A stretch of DNA of 64,000 bases from Forficula auricularia (GCA_024734495.1 JALMQS010000278.1:930001-994000), one strand, 5' to 3'. Numbered from the stretch's first letter, positions 23,029 to 35,727 are shown. Made by a program: numbers and translations. The notes: generated by a model from the letters alone, not told the origin.

Positions 23029-24160
23029 CTAGCTGCAAGGCCCGCCTTCGGCGGCCCTCTTGCTAACCAGGTGGCAGCGCCCCCAGGACCCCAACACATG
23101 TACCCCACTCACCCCCCCCCCCCAGCACCCCCCGCACCATGCACCCGTGCCCAACCACCGCCCCTACCCCACCACCCTGCACCCCAGCCCCCGCACCACC
23201 CCACTACGCCTCTGGACCCTCACCTGAACCCCCCACTCCACCCTGCACCCCCACCACCTCACCACGCCCCACCCCCACTAAGTCCCTAGATCCTCACCTG
23301 AACCCTCACTCCTCACTGCACCATCCCACCCACGTGCCCTCCACCCCACTCCTCACCACGACCCCGCACCTACCCACCCCGGACCCCACTACTCTTCTGG
23401 ACCTTCACCTGAACCCCTATTACGCCTCTGGACCCTCACCTATAGCCTGCATCCCCCGACCCCACCCCATGCCTCCCACCCTCACACCACACCACCCATT
23501 ACCACTCCGCACCCGGTTTTTTTCATTTCTAGCCTTCTAGTAACCCACAGATTATGTATAGAAAATTTGGTTAAGTTGGCTCTAAGGGTAAGAATTCTCA
23601 TTTTTTGATTCCCCTCCCCATTTTGGGTTGTTAGTTTTTGCATTTCTAGCCTTCTAGTGACCCACAGATTATGTATACAAAATTTGGTTGAGTTTGGTCA
23701 AAGAGCAAGAATTTTCATACTTTTGATCTTCCCCCCCTTTTTGGGTGGTTTTTGGGGAAATTTTTTTAAACAAAAGTTGTCAGAAATCACATCCCCTGCA
23801 ACTTTGCTCATAATAAAATTTGCCATAGAGTTAATAGTTTAGGAGTTATTTGATAATTTTCATTCGTGCGCCCTCCCAAACCCCCTTCTGGGGTCAAAAT
23901 ATCAAAACGTTATATAGCTAAAAACGTAAGTTAGAAGATATCTGATGTAAATATGAAATTTCATAATAATCCCTTCAGCCGTTTTTACCGTGAATCGTGA
24001 GCAACTTTTCGGAAACGACGGAAACATACAGACAGGAATTTTGTTGAGGGTGTTTTCGTTCATAACTTTGCTTGAAACGCGTGCAACCAAAATTTGGCGT
24101 GATTTGGACCAATTTATAGACAAATCCTAAATTTTATATATATATATATATATATAGGTA
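23029..24160 (-). mobile_element. Helitron-like element, minus strand (3' end firm)
   Basis: Read on the minus strand the element ends with the hairpin CCGCC-GAA-GGCGG (23054-23042), about nine bases, then CTAG (23032-23029) followed by T: the classic Helitron 3' end. Moving inward are a C/G-rich minisatellite (23060-23520), two ~115-bp units shared with element A (23510-23760), and unique sequence to about 24130. The 5' TC end is not certain. No Rep/helicase coding sequence. Confidence 0.6.
23060..23520. repeat. C-rich minisatellite
   Basis: Irregular units built on CCCCAC/CACCCCAC and TGGACCCTCACCTGAACCCC. Proline-rich reading frames across it are compositional. Confidence 0.75.
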
Positions 24161-24560
24161 TGGTATATAGATTCACCTAAGGTATAGTTGAATTCACCTT
24201 AGGTATAGTTGAATTCACCTTAGGTATAGTTGAATTCACCTTAGGTATAGTTAAATTCACCTTGGGTATAGTTGAATTCCCCTAAGGAATAGTTGAATTA
24301 ACCTTAGGTATAGTTGAATTCACCTTAGCTATAGTTAAATTCACCTAAGGAATAGGTGAATTCACCTAAGCGAATAGTTGAATTCACCTTAGGTATAGTT
24401 AAATTCACCTTAGGTATAGTTGAATTCATCTAAGGAATAGTAGAATTTAATTTGGTATAGTTGAATTCACCTAAGGAATAATTAAATTCACCTTAGGTAT
24501 AGTTGAATTCGACCAAGGTATATTTGGATTCACTTCAGAAATATTTTCATTCGCTCCAGG
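24155..24560. repeat. 20-21-bp minisatellite
   Basis: About 19 units of the type TTAGGTATAGTTGAATTCACC, with increasing divergence towards 24560. Units abut each other without spacers. Confidence 0.9.
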
Positions 24561-25160
24561 TATAGATTAGATTTATTTATTTATTTAATATTATTAATTA
24601 ATTAGATTTACCACAGGAATATTGGAATTCCCATTAGGCATATTAGAATTCATCTAATGTTTAATTGGATTTAAGTAACATCGTAGTTTTTTCTAAAATA
24701 CTTGAAATTTTAATATTAAAAAAATTAATAATAAAAAAATAAATGATAATGAATTCACCCAAGGTAGAAGTTATCAATATTAATGAAACTTGATAAAATT
24801 TTAATATATTTTTTTTAATTAGTGCTTCATGAATTATTTTTTTAAAATTGAATTGAATTTTTTTATTAACGTAAAATAATTTTATGAAAATATAAATAAT
24901 AAATAAACTAAAATTCAAATACATTATTACTAAATACTAAAATATATATACATATGTATAATATATGATTATATTTATTTATTATTTTATTTCTCTCTGT
25001 GAATGATCGTTCTGAATCATCTTTTAAATTTTTGCCAGCTTGTCATCAAGAGTCTAATCCCTCACATTGTTTCGACTAATGAATAATACACATTACAGAA
25101 CTTGTGGTAATGGATAAAGAAAAGTCCTGCCCATTTTTAAAAACAAATGCATACGTATCA
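24561..25160. other. AT-rich, nothing recognised
   Basis: A few decayed minisatellite-like units near 24600-24660; otherwise no feature. Confidence 0.4.
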
Positions 25161-25162
25161 TT

Positions 25163-25627
25163 TTTAAGAGTAAAAATAATAATTTTATATAAAAAAATAA
25201 AACCGACTTCAAAAAAATTAAATGCTACAAATAAAATAATAATAACTTTAAAAATAAAATAAAATCCACTAAAAGGTATAAAATAATTATCTTATTTACT
25301 TACAACTAAACGACGAAATATTAACATGAAATCACTTTTTGAAGCCGGTGCCAAACAAACTATATAAGCGAGCGTACCCGCCAAACGTACTAAGTAAGAT
25401 CCGTCGAGTGCGATTCATAAAATGTGTATGTTTGGCACCGACTTCAAAAAGTAATTTCATGTTAATATTTCGTCGTTTAGTTGTAACTAAATAAGATAAT
25501 TATTTTATACCTTTTAGTGTATTTTATTTTATTTTCAAGTTATTATTATTTTATTTGTTGCATTTAATTTTTTTGAAGTCGGTTTTATTTTTTTTTATAA
25601 AAATTATTTTTATTTTTCTCTTTTTAG
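25163..25627. mobile_element. Fold-back element with ~200-bp arms
   Basis: The left arm 25163-25362 and right arm 25426-25627 are inverses (TAAAACCGACTTCAAAAAAA / TTTGAAGTCGGTTTTA; AACTAAACGACGAAATATTA / TAATATTTCGTCGTTTAGTT), around a 63-bp loop with balanced composition. No coding sequence. Confidence 0.85.
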
Positions 25628-27589
25628 TGATGTTATTAATAGTGACTTAATATAATACATTGCATGCATCTCGTAAGAGAAAGCGTCGGGCGAATGAATC
25701 CGAAAATGATAATAAAATTCAATTCATAAATATAGAAATTGTCTCGAAACGTTTGCGGTTATAAATGAATGTTTTAAGATTTTTTTTATAAAATATTTTA
25801 TTTATTATAATTTCGATTATTTGGTCATAAGAATTGGAGATTTACGTTATTTCGTCATTGATCATATCTCCAGAACTTGACCAAATTAATATGGTACCAC
25901 CTCTAATGTACCTTCTTTCCAATAAAAAAAGAATCATTAAAATCGGTTCATAAACAAAGAAGTTATACCAGAACAAACATATCAAAAAGGACCAATATCA
26001 ATGAAAAAAACGGGACCACTCGGAAACTAGACCGAACCCAACCCAATGCAAAAAAATCATCAAAATCGGTTCACAATTGGCGAAGATATGAGGTAACATA
26101 GAAACAAAAAAAAAAAATCAGTCGGGGTCGCCGGTATATAAGATCTACTTTTGATCTCGGAAGTGTGTCGTGGTCGAATTGTCCAAACGGGGGGGGGGGG
26201 GGGGGGGGGGGGCGTCAGATCGCGACTCACATAGAACTTTATTTTCAATCTTAAAATTTAATGTTATAAAAAAAAATTAAAATAAACATATAAAAAGGGG
26301 GGGGGAAATACTGGAGGAATAATTACATTCCATTTTTGATGTTTTGACAATTGATGGAAAACACTGCTGAAACATAAAAGAATCAACTTAAAATCAAAAA
26401 GACTAAATTCTTATTTGGTAAAGAACTCAACCACCAGTTTCGTCGTTACAGGATAATACCTAGCTTAAGCTTTAAATTTCCTAACAATGATTTACTGTTG
26501 CTGAGATATTTCTCACACACAGGCATCGATTATTGGGTTTTTTAGTTAGTTTTGGCATTAACGCCCACAAAATCTGTTTTTATAAACTCAATTTGGGCAT
26601 CGATTAATCACTTGCAGTTTATCCGAGTGAAATTTACTTTTATAGATTTCGAGATAGAAGTCTTTAAAAATTAAACCTCCCGAAAGTGAATGCAATATTT
26701 TACTTACATCTTCTTCACAATGTAAGTGAATGTAAAAAAGCAATCCAGTGATTCCATAACTTTAGCCCTCAGAAACTTTCTTTATGAATCATTTATCTTA
26801 TTAAGAATCTTTTTGCGAAATTCAATGAAATGGGTTTATTATTATTATTATTATTTTTAAAAGCATTTAATGTTTTATAATTTTTATTTAAAAAGCGAAT
26901 AACCAGAGCATTTATTAAAAAAGTTTTTTAAACTCGAAGATTTAAAAAGAATCTCCAATATAAAGTTATCTCACGGCAGCTTACAGTTATCATTGAAAAA
27001 CTCTGATCATAAAATCAAATAATGAAATAATAGTTGGTGTTAAAACTTTATTAATATAGAGATAAAACAAACCATTAATTATTCGTATACTTAAATAAAA
27101 GTTTGATGTTGTGTTTAAAGAAACGAAACAATCCGTGAAGGCGTGAATATTAGTATAATCAAATTTTACTTTTCTTCAAAGTACACAGAGCGAAAGAGAT
27201 GTTATTAAACTATTTAAGTGGGTAATGACTTCTCATTAAAATGTTTAAAGCTCATTTAAGATTCATAGCTTATATATTTTAAAAAGAATGAAAATAGTAA
27301 TAAGGAAAAGAATAATTCATGAGCAGGAGCTTTTGAGGCAACTAGGAATGGAATAAAAGCAATATTTTCAATTTACGGTTTTAGAAATATCTTGTTTAGA
27401 ATTTCCGGTATTATTAATACGTAAGCAAAATAAACAGATAATATAGTTTTCATTTCTTCCTTAGCTGCCTCAAATCCACCTGAAAATTCTATGAACAAAC
27501 TATGGTAATTTAGAGTATTTAAATGTCTGAGCAGGGACGCGCCAAGTCCATTTTGCGCCGTCGTGCGAAATAGTGATTGGCGCCTTTAT
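25628..27589. other. Intron-like; one long poly-G tract
   Basis: Contains a poly-G run of about 20-25 at 26189-26211, (TTA)n near 26837, and otherwise AT-rich sequence. The segment 25880-26190 repeats the phrase ATCAAAATCGGTTCA twice, probably an old mobile element. Confidence 0.4.
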
Positions 27590-27778
27590 ATGCACTGAGT
27601 CCAAATTACTGCGGGTACAACATTTTTCACGTTTCAAGGGTTATAACAAAAAGAACTAATAAGGCTAATAATAAATATTTTCAGCCGTTTTTGAGATATT
27701 TCAAAAATACATAGCAAAAAAAAACTTTTTAATGCTCGATTACATTTCATCCTACATCATATATTATGTAGTAACGTA
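27590..27778 (+). mobile_element. 3' end of a third element related to A/B
   Basis: TTTTGAGATATTTCAAAAAT, then CTCGATTACATTTCATC and a hairpin CTACAT-CATATATT-ATGTAG. The order (CGATTACA, short spacer, hairpin) is the same as at the ends of A and B although the hairpin sequence differs. Confidence 0.5.
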
Positions 27779-28179
27779 ATAAGAGTGAATTTAAAAGAGG
27801 TTGAAAATGTGAATCTTTTAAAATAAATGTGTTCCTTATTTCTTTTAGCTTAAAATTTTTATGGTTCTTAAGAAAAATTATTTTGAAATTTTTTTTCCTA
27901 TCGCGTCTTCCTGAGGTTAACCCGTTGCTCCATCTGACTACTTGGCATTTTCCGACGTATCGCTGACTACTGCAGACGATTGATGTAGTATAGATAAAGC
28001 ACAGGCTTCGCTAACGAGCAGAGTGTGAGGGAAGCATTACCAGAGACAATCATGTTCAAACCTGTTGCGACACGCTCGCTCTTTACCAGTAGTAGCATCT
28101 TCATTGTTTTTTTCGAAAATATGTTCTTGAGTGAATAATAATATTATGTGACGTTACCTTTTTAGTATTATAATTCGCA

Positions 28180-30283
28180 GACGCCTTTAACGAGGCAATT
28201 CAAATAGGCTTAGAAACCTATATCCCTCAAAATTAATTAAAGGAACAAGGATTCTAAGCCCTGGTTTGGTAGAAAATGCGCGATTCCGTCCGTGAAAAAA
28301 ACAAATCTTTTCAGAAATGGCAACTCCCGCATCTAGAATGTGACCGAGTTGCATTTACCAGGATCGCGAAGCTCATGCAAAAAATCATCTCTGAGGCAAA
28401 GAAATCATTCGACCAGAGGATAGCTGACCGTCTCGCATCTTGCCCCAATGGAAAACGGGCCTTTTTCTCGTCACACAAGGCAATAAATAGAAATTTCGGG
28501 TCTCCCTCACTTCCGCCCCTCTTTCACCCAAATGGTTCAGTAGCCACGACCACCGCTGAAAAAGCCGAATCACTAGCCTCCTATTTCGCAACTAACTCCC
28601 ACTTTAGATGACAAAGGACTTAACCCCGCCCGCCTTTTGATAGCCTCATGGGCAAAGTAATTTTCAGGCCCAAATAATCATAAAAGCCATTAATAAATTA
28701 AATTCCAAATCCGCCGCTGGCCGGATAACATCCCACCAATTCTCATTAAAAAATGCGCCTGAACTTGCCCCTATCTTATCCAAGCTATTCAACTCTCTTA
28801 CGAATCGGGCATATTCCCCAAAAGCTGGAAAATAGCCAGAGTCACACCTGCGCGCACACCTATTCCCTAAAAAGGAGACACACACATCTCTAATTACAGG
28901 CCTATCTCGATCACCTCTGTTCTTTCCAAAATAATGGAATTAGTCATAAACCAACACGTCCCTTCATCACTTAGAAAACAATAAATTAATTCACGATAGG
29001 CAATATGGATTCAGACAAAATCGTTCTACAGGCGACATCTTAACCTGTCTGTCACCCACACCGCAGACAATACTCTAGAGGCCGGAAAAAAGAAACCCTC
29101 GCTGTAGCCCTTGATATCTCCAAAGCTTTTGACCAGGTTTGGCACGAAATCTTCTTGCCAAACTGCCAGCCTTTGATTCACACCAACACGCAAATGGATG
29201 AAAGCTTTCTGACAAGCCGAAGTATAAAAGTTGTGGTGGATGGAACATCATCTGAATCGTTCTCCACAAACACAGGTGTTCCCCAAGGCTCCGTAAACTT
29301 CTCCCGCTCTTCCTAATTTATATAAACGACGTTATCGATCAAACCTCAAACCCCACTCATTGTTACGCCTACGATAGCACTCTAAACAGCAAACCCTCAC
29401 TCCCGAATAATCCAATCAATGTGCCTCCTCAATTGCTCTCGACATAGACAAACTGAATAAATGGGGCTCTCAAAATTTAGTTAACTTTAATTCAAACAAA
29501 GACTCAATGTTGTCTAATTTCTAGTAGCGAAAATAATGATTTCCCTGATATTCGCTTCGATTCGAATACCTAAAAATGTGTGACAGCCTATCCATGTTGG
29601 GCGTCTCTGTCGCATCTGACGTGTCTTGAATGAACACATCTCCTCTGTGGCAGAAATCTGCAGCAAGGAAGATTGGCTTCTTATTCAGGTCCAAGCGATT
29701 TTACAAACCCCACAACTTCTCACCATCTACAAGGCCCAAATCACCCCTGTCTCGAATACGGCTCTCATCTATGGAGAGGAGCCTCAAAATATTCTCTTGC
29801 TACCCTGGATGCAATTCAAGAAACGAGCCGTCAGGCTAATTGACGATTCTGCCCTCACCGACTCCTCGACTCGCTGGCTAATCGAAGAAATGTCTCTGCC
29901 CTTTCCCTTTTCTATAGATACTATCACGGCAGATGCTCTGATGAGATAAAATCAATAATTCCCCCAAGCTGCTTTGCACGTACTTCCGTTTTGAAGCTCC
30001 CAACACTCTCTCGCGGTCAAATTAGAAAAGTGCATGACCACTTCATTCGCCAATACGTATATCCCCATGACTTCAAGGAACTGGAACTCTCCATAAGCCT
30101 CTATCTTTAAGCACCTATAATCTTCAAACCTTCAAAACCGGAGTGCAGAGACACCTACGTCCACCTCTCACTTAATCAACTTTCCCTTCTCTTCGGTAAT
30201 GCAAGGGTCTTTCGAGATCCATAGGGGCTGCATTTCTACTAGTACACCCCTTCTTGCATGATGCATTAAAAAAAAAAAAAAAA
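28180..30283 (+). pseudogene. Jockey/CR1-type LINE, reverse-transcriptase pseudogene
   Basis: The longest LINE copy. From about 28276 one frame reads VREKNKSFQKWQLPHLECDR and continues to 28611 (linker before the RT). Frame breaks follow. RT landmarks appear in order: QYGFRQNRSTGDI (~29000), VALDISKAFDQVWH (motif A, ~29105), SIKVVVDGTSSESF and GVPQGSV (motif B, ~29275), then CYAYDSTL (~29365) where YADD is expected, so the catalytic box is mutated. The C-terminal part PVSNTALIYGEEPQNI and a 3' UTR ending in poly-A at 30268-30283 complete it. Multiple frameshifts rule out function. Confidence 0.85.
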
Positions 30284-30286
30284 TTC

Positions 30287-30841
30287 TACAGCGTGGGGCA
30301 TAAAGATCTACCACATTATGAAGAGGTATAAAAAATGAAAAAAAGGAATTTAACTAGAAAAAAAACCAAATATATTTTTTGAAAAGAACATAAAATAACT
30401 TTTAAAATGTGTTTTAATCATTATATCAGGCAAAAAATGGTGTGTGTGTGGGGGGGGGGGGGGGGGGGGGGTCAATAAATGAAAATTCTAGCCCTTTCGA
30501 CCAAACTACCATATATACAAAATTTGGTTGAGTTTGGTCGAAAGGGCTATAATTTTCATTTTTTTACTCCCCCCCATTTTGGGTGATTAGTTTTACATTT
30601 CTAGTCTTCTGGGGACACAGAATATGTAGATATACAAAATTTGATTTAGATTGGTCAAAAGGGCTAGAATTTTTATTTTTGCCCCTCCACCCCCTTTTTA
30701 TTGTCTGATGTAATGTTTAAAACACATTAAAAAAAAATATTTTATGTTCTTTTCAAAAATATATTCAGTTTTTTTATAGTTAAATTTTTTCATTTTTTAT
30801 ATCTCTTCAAAATGTGGTAGATCTGTATGCCCCACCCTGTA
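30287..30841. mobile_element. Tc1/mariner-like MITE with ~150-bp inverted arms
   Basis: TACAGCGTGGGGCATA at the left and TATGCCCCACCCTGTA at the right, with TA at both borders. Arms are similar for about 150 bp (GATCTACCACATT, AAAGAACATAAAATA). The centre holds poly-G (30450-30471) and two ~115-bp units also seen in element A and the Helitrons. It starts right after the poly-A tail of the LINE. Confidence 0.75.
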
Positions 30842-31486
30842 TGTAACATTCCAGCTTTCATCTGCGAAATATCAAAATTTCCATAAAAAACTTGAACTCT
30901 TTTCATGAAAAGTACCAACCCCCTAGTTTCATTAAAAATAACCCCCCTCCTGTACATTATATTTTATTCACTTATAAAGAATTAGGAGAGGTTTTTATTA
31001 TCTTTTGCTAAAGTTATTAACCTAACCGTTTTACCATAATTTTAGCATAATAATAGGTACTAATTTTGCAAGAATTTTCAAAACCCCCAGCCCCTCAGAA
31101 ATTTCAATGACGAAATCTGCATCTTAACCCCCCCTGTGGGCACCCTTGTTGATGAATTTCAGCTTACAAGATTTGTGAATGAAGATTCTAAACCTCTCCA
31201 AGAAATGATCTTTAAATATTACAGAACTTTTAAGATTCTATTCTTACTTGAAGTAATAATTAATATGGGATGTGGGACTTTTGCATAAGTAGAAGAGTTG
31301 GGCTGAGAAAAGAGTTGAGTCGACACGGGTGCTTGTGACGAACCAGTCTTATAGTATTTCTCTTTTATTCTCTGCTTCACAAGTTGTATGGACTTCTAGC
31401 GTAGAAATGTATAATCATCAATAAGCGGGAGAAAAGAAATTAATATTAAGATTATGGATATATCCAATTTTAAATTCACATAATTT

Positions 31487-31500
<14 letters not shown>
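30842..31500. other. Mostly unassigned; possible LINE tail
   Basis: 31266-31352 (GGGATGTGGGACTTTTGC ... ACGAACCAGTC) resembles the tail of the second LINE family at 11.9 kb. The rest is unrecognised. Confidence 0.35.

Positions 31501-31562
<62 letters not shown>
31501..31562. repeat. (TA)n microsatellite
   Basis: About 31 TA units. Confidence 0.95.
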
Positions 31563-31563
<1 letters not shown>

Positions 31564-32395
31564 CCCAGGTTAATTTGCAGCAACGCTAACGTAATGCTGT
31601 CGACAGGGAACGCTGATGCCGTCGGTATATTTGCGGTATATTTATTGCAAATTTGAAATATAATTGTAATTTGAACTCGAATTTTGAAATGAAAGACTCC
31701 AATTGATTTTAAATTAAGAAACATTAAATATATTGATCATTATTCCTCCCCCCCCCCTCACCACTCAAAAATTAAATATTCAATTCGCTTTTCTTTGCGC
31801 AAAGAAGAAGAAATTAATCACATCTTATTTGATTTATATTTTATATATTATTTGTTTATTTTTTAGTATAATTTGCCACTTTTTTATAATTTTTAAAAAA
31901 TCTAAATTTTGTTATTCTTATTTTTTGATTTTTACAAAATTGAACGACTTAAGACACGCATGCCCGAGTTTCTCATGGCAATACTGGAGCAGCCTGTCAT
32001 ACAAACAACACCTGAACTCTTTTAAATATTTGGAGCCTTATATCGATTATCGATCCCAAACTTAAAAAAAATGATATAATATAATTCCCCTCCTCGCACG
32101 ATCTCATTTATTTAAATAAATCTATTTCCATATAAAAAGTATCACAATGTTATACTAGTAGATTATAGAAAAAAAAATACTTCCAGATTCATACCTAGAG
32201 CCTCATTTCTGTAGCTGTGTCAGGACGAAAATGAGGCAAAACTTTTAAGAGACTATGTATTTTCGGAAGTTTACAGGTATACATTTGGAGAGTGGTTTTT
32301 TAAGAGGAATAACATTTTTGGACCGAGACGCTGCCCGCCAGGGCAACAGACCGGAGGGCCGCCCTCAAAGCTCGTTTATTATAATAAAGTTTTTA
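31563..32395 (+). mobile_element. Family F, plus copy
   Basis: 5' part with CAAATTTGAAATATAATTGT and CCTCCCCCCCCCCTCACC, 3' part with TTTTAAGAGACTATGTATTT, AGAGTGGTTTTTTAAGAGG, GGACCGAGACGCTGCCCGCC and ending AAAGCTCGT. The terminal hairpin present in the other copy is deleted here. Confidence 0.55.
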
Positions 32396-33161
32396 TTATT
32401 ATTATTATTTGATATTTATGGTAGATTAAATTCAAAGATATATTATTTTGAATTGAATTGAATTTTCCGCCTGAAAGATCTACTATAGGCAGTGGGTTCA
32501 AAAAAATTAAAGAGAGAGAATAACAGGTCATTTGGAAGAAGGAGGCGTTGCCTTATTTTCCCCTCTCACTTTGCCAATAAAAAATATATGGACTATAATA
32601 TGTACGTATGCTCGATGGTGATGAAATAATATTCGGAATTTTTATTCCGGTTTTTTTATTTTCATTTTTTGAAATAATCATCAATAAAACTTAATTTAAA
32701 CTAGAAAAATAGATTTTTGAATTATGTAGATTCATTTGGTGACATGATTTCTTGGTGTCGTTACCAAGAGGCTGAAAAATATCTCTTTATTCAGCTCAGA
32801 TATAAAACATAGTTATGAAACGACTTTTTGCAGCTTCTTGACACCAGAAAGCGTAAAAATGGTAGCATAGAAATTTTATTGCATTTTAGTCAGGAGTTTA
32901 GTTGAAACCTAGCAAAAACACTTCTGTAAAAAAAGGCTAAGTTCGAGTAATAAAAGCCGTTTGCCAAAAATTAATGAGATCTAATCTATCGCCAAGTTCA
33001 ACATCTCCAATTTAGTAAATGCCTGGAGAATAGTAACTTTAATCAAAAAGCATGTTTTTCATTTTATATGTCCATCAGCTCATCTATATTTATTGATTTC
33101 ACATTTTTTGTTTAAATGATTTTTCTCTAACTTGGAATTTATGCATTATGCTATTAAATTG
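32396..33161. other. Nothing recognised
   Basis: AT-rich; no supported feature. Confidence 0.4.
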
Positions 33162-33235
33162 TAAGTTTCTTTTTACCGAGAGTAGCAGAATTTTTATAAA
33201 TTAAAGGAGACAATAAAAGAGTGTCCCTCTTCGTC
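33162..33235 (-). mobile_element. Fragment of the Penelope-type module
   Basis: TTTTTACCGAGAGTAGCAG followed by TTAAAGGAGACAATAAAAGA matches the outer end of the modules at 46-56 kb. The match stops before the hammerhead core. Confidence 0.6.
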
Positions 33236-33904
33236 ACATTTTCTTCGAATATGGCATCAGTTTCTTATTTTTCAAACTTAACATTAGATATTAAAAAAAT
33301 ATATTTTGGGACGGATACTGCTTTGTGTGAGTGAGGGTAGGGGTCAGCAATTAATTCTTGTGACTTAATCTACACAGTCCCTGAGATGGAAATCGACCAT
33401 CTTCCACAATGAATCAGTCTGTCCTTTAAGAAAATCTTAAATTTCTCCTAATTCTATTGCTATAAGCTATGACTTGGCTAAAGCACTCTTTGTTATTTCC
33501 GATCTTATTTATTGAGAATTCTTAGAAATGGATTAGTACAAAGATTCCCGAATCATCTTTGTTTATTCATTTTTTGTATTATTGTTATTTTAATAGTTCC
33601 TCAGCGAGAACAATTTGTATTATAGTAAATAACTTGTCTATGACATGCTTGAACTGGAAGATATTTCCAGGAAGGAACCTTTTAACTGCACCATTTTCGG
33701 AAAACCATTCATTTTAATTGCCCCTTGAAATTATGCAACAATTTTATTTCATTTCGAGAAACAATATACTTTTCAAAACAAAAAAGTTTTTTATAAAAAT
33801 ATTTGAAATCACAGATAATAATTCGAAAATTTAAAGATTCTCCTGAAATTTTAAAGACGACATTATATATTTATGAAAATACTCTAAATGTTTTACATTT
33901 CAGG
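33236..33904. other. Nothing recognised
   Basis: AT-rich; no supported feature. Confidence 0.4.
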
Positions 33905-33942
33905 GATGCGCCGCATCCACAGCATCCATGGATCCCACGCCA

Positions 33943-33945
<3 letters not shown>
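33905..33945. mobile_element. 3' end of the CAGTGGCG hAT MITE
   Basis: GGATGCGCCGCATCCACAGC then CCCACGCCACTG, matching the right end of the element at 35495-35727. Truncated and followed by a (TA)n run. Confidence 0.55.

Positions 33946-33977
<32 letters not shown>
33946..33977. repeat. (TA)n microsatellite
   Basis: About 14 TA units adjoining MITE C copy 2. Confidence 0.9.
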
Positions 33978-34119
33978 CGAGGGGTGAACCGCGATTGGAA
34001 TTAGGTGTACACCGTTTTTGGAATTAGCTTTGGAATTCATTAGATAATCTATTGTCATCTACTTGGAAATGAGAAGTGGAAGTAGGTGTACACGATTTTA
34101 GGTCGCGGTTCACCCCTCG
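33978..34119 (+). mobile_element. MITE family C, copy 2
   Basis: CGAGGGGTGAACCGCGATTG at the left and GGTCGCGGTTCACCCCTCG at the right. It is inserted in a (TA)n tract, so the target duplication is ambiguous. Confidence 0.8.
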
Positions 34120-35262
34120 ATATATATATAATTATACAACTCCTTTTCTTTTTTCCCATAAACTTATGCTCTTTAATAAAATGAAAAAATAAGAGGACAA
34201 CATAAGTTATTAAAAGAATTTTCATTAAATTTATGGAAAATGCCTCTTTTAATGATATCAACTAATTTCTTTGCTGAAAATTTTAATTAATTTTATTTTT
34301 AGTCAAGAGTTCAACTTGAGAAAGGCAAACTGCCTATTCAAAATGTGATATAGAGTTATGAAGGGTGCTTAAGGAGATGGCGTCGCCTATATATAAATGT
34401 GCATAACAGTTTTCAGATATTTTTACAAGAATAATAGAAGGCTTTGGAGCAAATGGCAGTGACAAAACATCAGATTATTGGTTTATGAAGATTTATTAAG
34501 GAACAAAAGAAAGAAAGCCAAAGAGAAAGAGAGATAGAGAGATGTGAAAAGAGATACAGGGAGAGAAGGTCAAAAGCATCGGAAGATAAAAATAGCAAAG
34601 ATTGATTGTAACCGTTTGATTGCAGGAATTCGGAAATTGTGAGAATATAAATTGCCTGCTAATATAAATAAATATTTTTGGCGAAAATAAATTGTTCGAA
34701 AGTTCGATTTATCTTGAATATTCATAGTGAAAAGTAAGAATGGAGGGAGAGAAGCAGCAAGAAAAAATAGAAAGATAAAAAATGGTTTGGAAAAGATTCA
34801 AATATTGGATCTCGCTTCTCAAAGACTCACTCATATTCACGAATGATTGAATGCAATTCAATCAACTTTGTATAGCTGCGAGTAGTTGATGGGGTGGCTG
34901 CGTTCTTGTTAAAATCGTCTTATTCGCAAGTGCGTTCTATTCTATGTATATGAAAGCGATGGCTTCGATAATTTATAGAATATTGCTTTTTTCACACGTT
35001 TTCTTTAATGGCCGTAGCCAAACAGACCTCCCCCTTAGACTCCTTAGAGCGAAAAGGGTGAACTTTTCCATTCATGCTTGCTAGTGATACATGAGAACGG
35101 AGAGCAATACAAATAAAAAATTGACTTGGGAGGTGATGAATGAACTTCTAAACTAAAAATTTCAAAAGGAAAGAAAATAAAAATATATTAAAAAAACTTT
35201 TTAAAAAACAAGCTTTATTTCAAAATGTGAAAAAAATCTATTTTTCTTTTTAACAATGAGTC
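34120..35262. other. Nothing recognised
   Basis: AT-rich, with a purine-rich stretch (AGAGAAAGAGAGATAGAGAG) near 34520. Confidence 0.4.
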
Positions 35263-35425
35263 TTTTTTTGGCTTTTCGGCCTTTCTAGCCATAAGCCATT
35301 TTACGATAGTAATTATTTTATTAAATTTGTCAGGTTTTTAACCGGAAGCCTCGAGTCGGATTCGAACCCGGGTCCACTTGATTAGCAGGCTGACATGCTA
35401 ACCCTTAGCCTACCCGACCCCCGAG
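35263..35425 (-). mobile_element. tRNA-headed SINE (family D), minus copy
   Basis: Inverse order of 17220-17410: GGCTTTTCGGCCTTTCTAGC, CATTTTACGATAG, then the tRNA head with CGAGTCGGATTCGAACCCGG (box B) and CTGACATGCTAACCC. Confidence 0.75.
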
Positions 35426-35494
35426 TCTTTGAAATTTGCATTTGAAATCAATAAGGTTATTCTCTGCTTGATGAAAATAAACATATACCTATAT

Positions 35495-35727
35495 CAGTGG
35501 CGGACGGTGAATTTTCAACCAGGGGATGCTGTCTAAAACAAGAACCTTTATTTTTTTAAATTTTATTTTATTATTTGATTTTTTTTCAAATTTCATCCAG
35601 TACAGGATCATAGAATTTTTCGTTATTTTACAAATTTAAAATTATAATTTTTTTATGACATACTCTAAATGTTTAGAAATTTTTGGGATACGCCTCATCC
35701 ACAGCATCCATGGACCGCACGCCACTG
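35495..35727. mobile_element. hAT-type MITE (CAGTGGCG ends)
   Basis: CAGTGGCGGACGGT at the left faces ACCGCACGCCACTG at the right, 233 bp, with ACCTATAT / ACCTATTT as an 8-bp target duplication (7 of 8). Confidence 0.8.

Noticed and set aside
23071..23540. Proline/threonine-rich reading frames
   Set aside because: They arise from the C-rich minisatellite and are open in several frames; no domain or codon bias.
24155..24560. CRISPR-like array of regular repeats
   Set aside because: Units abut each other with no unique spacers, and the genome is eukaryotic; it is a minisatellite.
24661..24924. 87-codon minus-strand frame
   Set aside because: Pure A/T-driven Phe/Ile/Lys/Asn composition, no motif.
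31500..31724. Frame ending in a long Tyr-Ile repeat
   Set aside because: The tail is a (TA)n microsatellite.
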